NCBI GenBank assembly: GCA_023393715.1
Contig: JAEXCD010000008.1
Location: forward strand, 1-7,810
Reading direction: 5' to 3'
Length of the DNA stretch: 7,810 nt
Source of the DNA: Bacillota bacterium
GTDB lineage: Bacteria > Bacillota > Clostridia > Tissierellales > Peptoniphilaceae
Part shown: positions 7,001 to 7,810 of the stretch, piece after piece
Layout: the number at the start of each line of letters is the position of its first letter
Numbering within the stretch: position 1 is the first letter of the stretch
Notes under the pieces: model-generated
Seen by the model: the letters and a program-made list of their open reading frames with translations, nothing else
Told to the model about the DNA's origin: nothing
The model's database searches: none
Position numbers and translations under genes: made by a program

Positions 7001-7745
7001 AGGTCACATATTTTTCCGGCGCGAGCGGGCTCTCAAGAAGCTCGTGAATGCGCTGCAAAAGAAGCAGCATATCCGACAGCGGCCGGACTATGCGCTCCTG
7101 CAGCCAGTACTGCCAAAGCTCCTGTACTTCCTCCTCGGAGCCGAGACGCGTTTTCTGCTCTTCGAGCCACAATTCCGGAAAAAGCTGCTTTTGCGCCTGA
7201 AAATAAAGAGCGTAGATCAGCTCCTTCAGCGGCTCGTCCGAACGCCTTTTTGAAAAACCGTAGGCTTCAAAAAACGCCATCGTCGCCGCGTCATTTTCTC
7301 TGTAGCAATCAGCCAGCAGCTCGTCCATAGCCCGATCCCGCAGCCGAGTCAGCTTTTGCTCTTCCAGTATATGAAAGCCGGGATCCCGGCCGAGCCGGTC
7401 AAAAAATTCCTGCAAGATTTCCAGGCTGAATGCATGCATCGTCTGAATGTTGGCGCTCGTAACACAATGAAGCTGACTGAGCATCCAGGGGCGGTCCGCC
7501 CCCGCCTTCGCTGCGCGCTCCGCCAGGCCGCTTCGAATGCGTTCCTTCATTTCATTAGCCGCTTTATTGGTGAAGGTCACGATCAGCTGTTCGGACAACG
7601 GGACGTGCTCTTGTTCCACGAGATTGAGAATGCGCTCCACCAGAACGCGCGTCTTTCCGGCACCGGCTTGCGCCGAAACGATTACGTTTTTCTGCCGCAC
7701 ATCCAAAACGCGCTGCTGCTCCTCGGTAAACCGAAAGTCGCTCAT
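4065..7745 (-). CDS. addA: AddA, helicase-nuclease subunit of the AddAB double-strand-break repair enzyme
   Basis: AddA works with AddB to unwind and resect broken DNA ends, making 3' single strands for RecA. Counting from the ATG, the 1226 residues (near the usual size for Firmicute AddA) carry all UvrD-type SF1 motifs: Q motif TEEQQ (7-11), Walker A AQAGAGKT (25-32), Ia VTFTNKAANEMKERI (56-70), II FFDEYQD (419-425), III FVGDIKQSIYAFRQA (445-459), IV TSNFRSR (483-489), V MTIHKSKGLEF (786-796) and VI VLYVALTRAMERL (865-877). A RecB-family nuclease domain ends the protein: H1066 in GSRMH, D1150 in GQID, D1163 and K1165 in VDFKTD, and Q1178. The ATG at 7745 is preferred over an upstream in-frame GTG at 7763 because AAGGAGG lies seven bases before the ATG and the GTG has no good SD. 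The gene overlaps addB by ATGA, which implies translational coupling. No clear intrinsic terminator follows it. Confidence 0.97.
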   Translation of the reverse strand: MSDFRFTEEQQRVLDVRQKNVIVSAQAGAGKTRVLVERILNLVEQEHVPLSEQLIVTFTNKAANEMKERIRSGLAERAAKAGADRPWMLSQLHCVTSANIQTMHAFSLEILQEFFDRLGRDPGFHILEEQKLTRLRDRAMDELLADCYRENDAATMAFFEAYGFSKRRSDEPLKELIYALYFQAQKQLFPELWLEEQKTRLGSEEEVQELWQYWLQERIVRPLSDMLLLLQRIHELLESPLAPEKYVTFFCEEDQRLKRCLLAEWRPEALAKQPISVQTLRNELCVWAQNRVPELAARLTGVRFERLPAVSKKELSEHGYSEEIMQAVKECRKQIKELVTPMSEHLQEMSLEALRAQNQSLIRPMSCLIELTNRFAGLYQAEKAMENGVDFSDVEHEMVALVGQEEIQQILKRRFRYIFFDEYQDSSAIQDYIVECIRREDNLFFVGDIKQSIYAFRQARPQNFLERYERYQKGAQNCALDLTSNFRSRPAILHFVNFLFDRLMTPELGDVLYATPIHRSVPRLSPEPFAGEVHIALLEEASAQEDEEAVRAHFDEISSEAFYVAHEIQRLVAEGAHFRDCAILFRTKRRMADFESVLQHFGIPYYTDSPSKHTLALEIQLFFQLLRVIDNERQDVPLLAVLSSAAVGLSDEALAAIRIAYPENSFCDALHLYSAEKKDETAKRVCAFLAQLRHFRLLQRQMSLSQFSWQVLLESGLYSFFSGLSNGEERRENLHSVLSWMESLEAEGALSLFDFLQYVQSERRKSEAELPTAAALSEEDDVVRLMTIHKSKGLEFANVFLVELNRAFYSDGRGAALRVHMDGGAALPLIRIDEQTGVSLRKKTLRQLYLEDLIRREQRSEAVRVLYVALTRAMERLFLVGSAKKLDRLLTQSSGRLLQDQFETDNSYMAWIVHRLLYDRVAQQSVSGDLADRLPKVGIEDYYAGWDKEQIGIFFTVSDGERYRNRSAQRVGVSEELKPEEALWNGADIFSFEYAYQSDTKQPIKRTVSEIAQKNRLLDAHYRDWPKWAGFSEVSEEQPALGARSAPRFIQGSVRFSPAEWGSRMHAALQRLPVRPYTAEQMTRALDEFVEDEYMTAEERASLDEQALCAFYGSALGQRIQHATRCERERAFTMRFSDETGESAVDGQIDLFFEEANEWVIVDFKTDRRIHPEDYEVQMAFYLRGLERATGKRVKEVCLYWLHHGTMTSLSTQKLRQVFEQLAAGK

Positions 7746-7810
7746 CTTCCTCCCTCCTTCCACTGATCCCAGCTCTTTTTTTCAATAAATCGATAGTCCG
7801 AAAACTGCTC
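7742..7810 (-). CDS. addB: AddB, C-terminal 22 residues (partial, begins beyond the right edge)
   Basis: An open frame enters from the right edge and ends in a TGA (7744-7742) that overlaps the addA start as ATGA. The visible tail contains DYRFIEKK followed by a Trp- and Lys-rich end. This fits the C-terminus of AddB proteins, where a short Y-R-F/L-containing tail follows the iron-sulfur cysteine cluster; that cluster lies outside the window. The main support is context: addB directly precedes addA in most Firmicutes, commonly with overlapping or very close ends. AddB is the second nuclease subunit, with an inactivated helicase domain that recognises Chi. The addA SD lies inside these last codons. 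Confidence 0.75.
   Translation of the reverse strand, partial: EQFSDYRFIEKKSWDQWKEGGR

Noticed and set aside
7746..7763. Earlier GTG start for addA adding six residues
   Set aside because: The GTG lies directly before the AAGGAGG that serves the ATG at 7745 and has no comparable SD of its own. The ATGA overlap with addB also favours the ATG.

Overview
The window looks like a piece of chromosome from a Bacillota (Firmicutes) bacterium, probably of the clostridial or tissierellial branch. The case rests on four things: strong purine-rich Shine-Dalgarno (SD) sequences, an addB-addA recombination operon instead of recBCD, a Firmicute-like 16S leader, and the first bases of a 16S rRNA gene. The protein genes are balanced to somewhat GC-rich, while the rRNA leader is clearly AT-rich. 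I cannot fix the genus from the 73 bases of 16S present.

Layout. Positions 1-73 are the 5' end of a 16S rRNA gene read leftwards out of the window. Positions 74-342 hold its leader and a near-consensus rRNA promoter. Upstream of it on the same strand lie a membrane-anchored J-domain protein (343-1128) and an ABC exporter half-transporter (1187-2983), 58 bp apart and probably one operon. A 179-bp divergent region with three helically phased CTCATYCG repeats separates the exporter from a short-chain dehydrogenase/reductase gene on the plus strand (3163-3909). That gene ends in a strong intrinsic terminator whose stem covers its last codons. A 155-bp convergent gap then carries several short repeats, including an imperfect 28-bp copy of the 3' end of addA. 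The rest is addA (4065-7745, minus), which overlaps the last codons of addB by ATGA at the right edge.

How the genes fit together. AddA and AddB form the helicase-nuclease that processes double-strand breaks for RecA. The exporter and the J-protein may share a transcript; a cytoplasmic J domain on a membrane anchor would bring DnaK to the membrane, but a link to the exporter is inference. The reductase has its own terminator and is an independent unit. No mobile element, CRISPR array, tRNA or phage gene was seen. I see no clear new multi-gene system. The items most worth a second look are the duplicated addA end, the phased repeats in the divergent promoter region, the three-codon ORF ahead of the reductase, and the J-protein with its J domain at the C-terminus.
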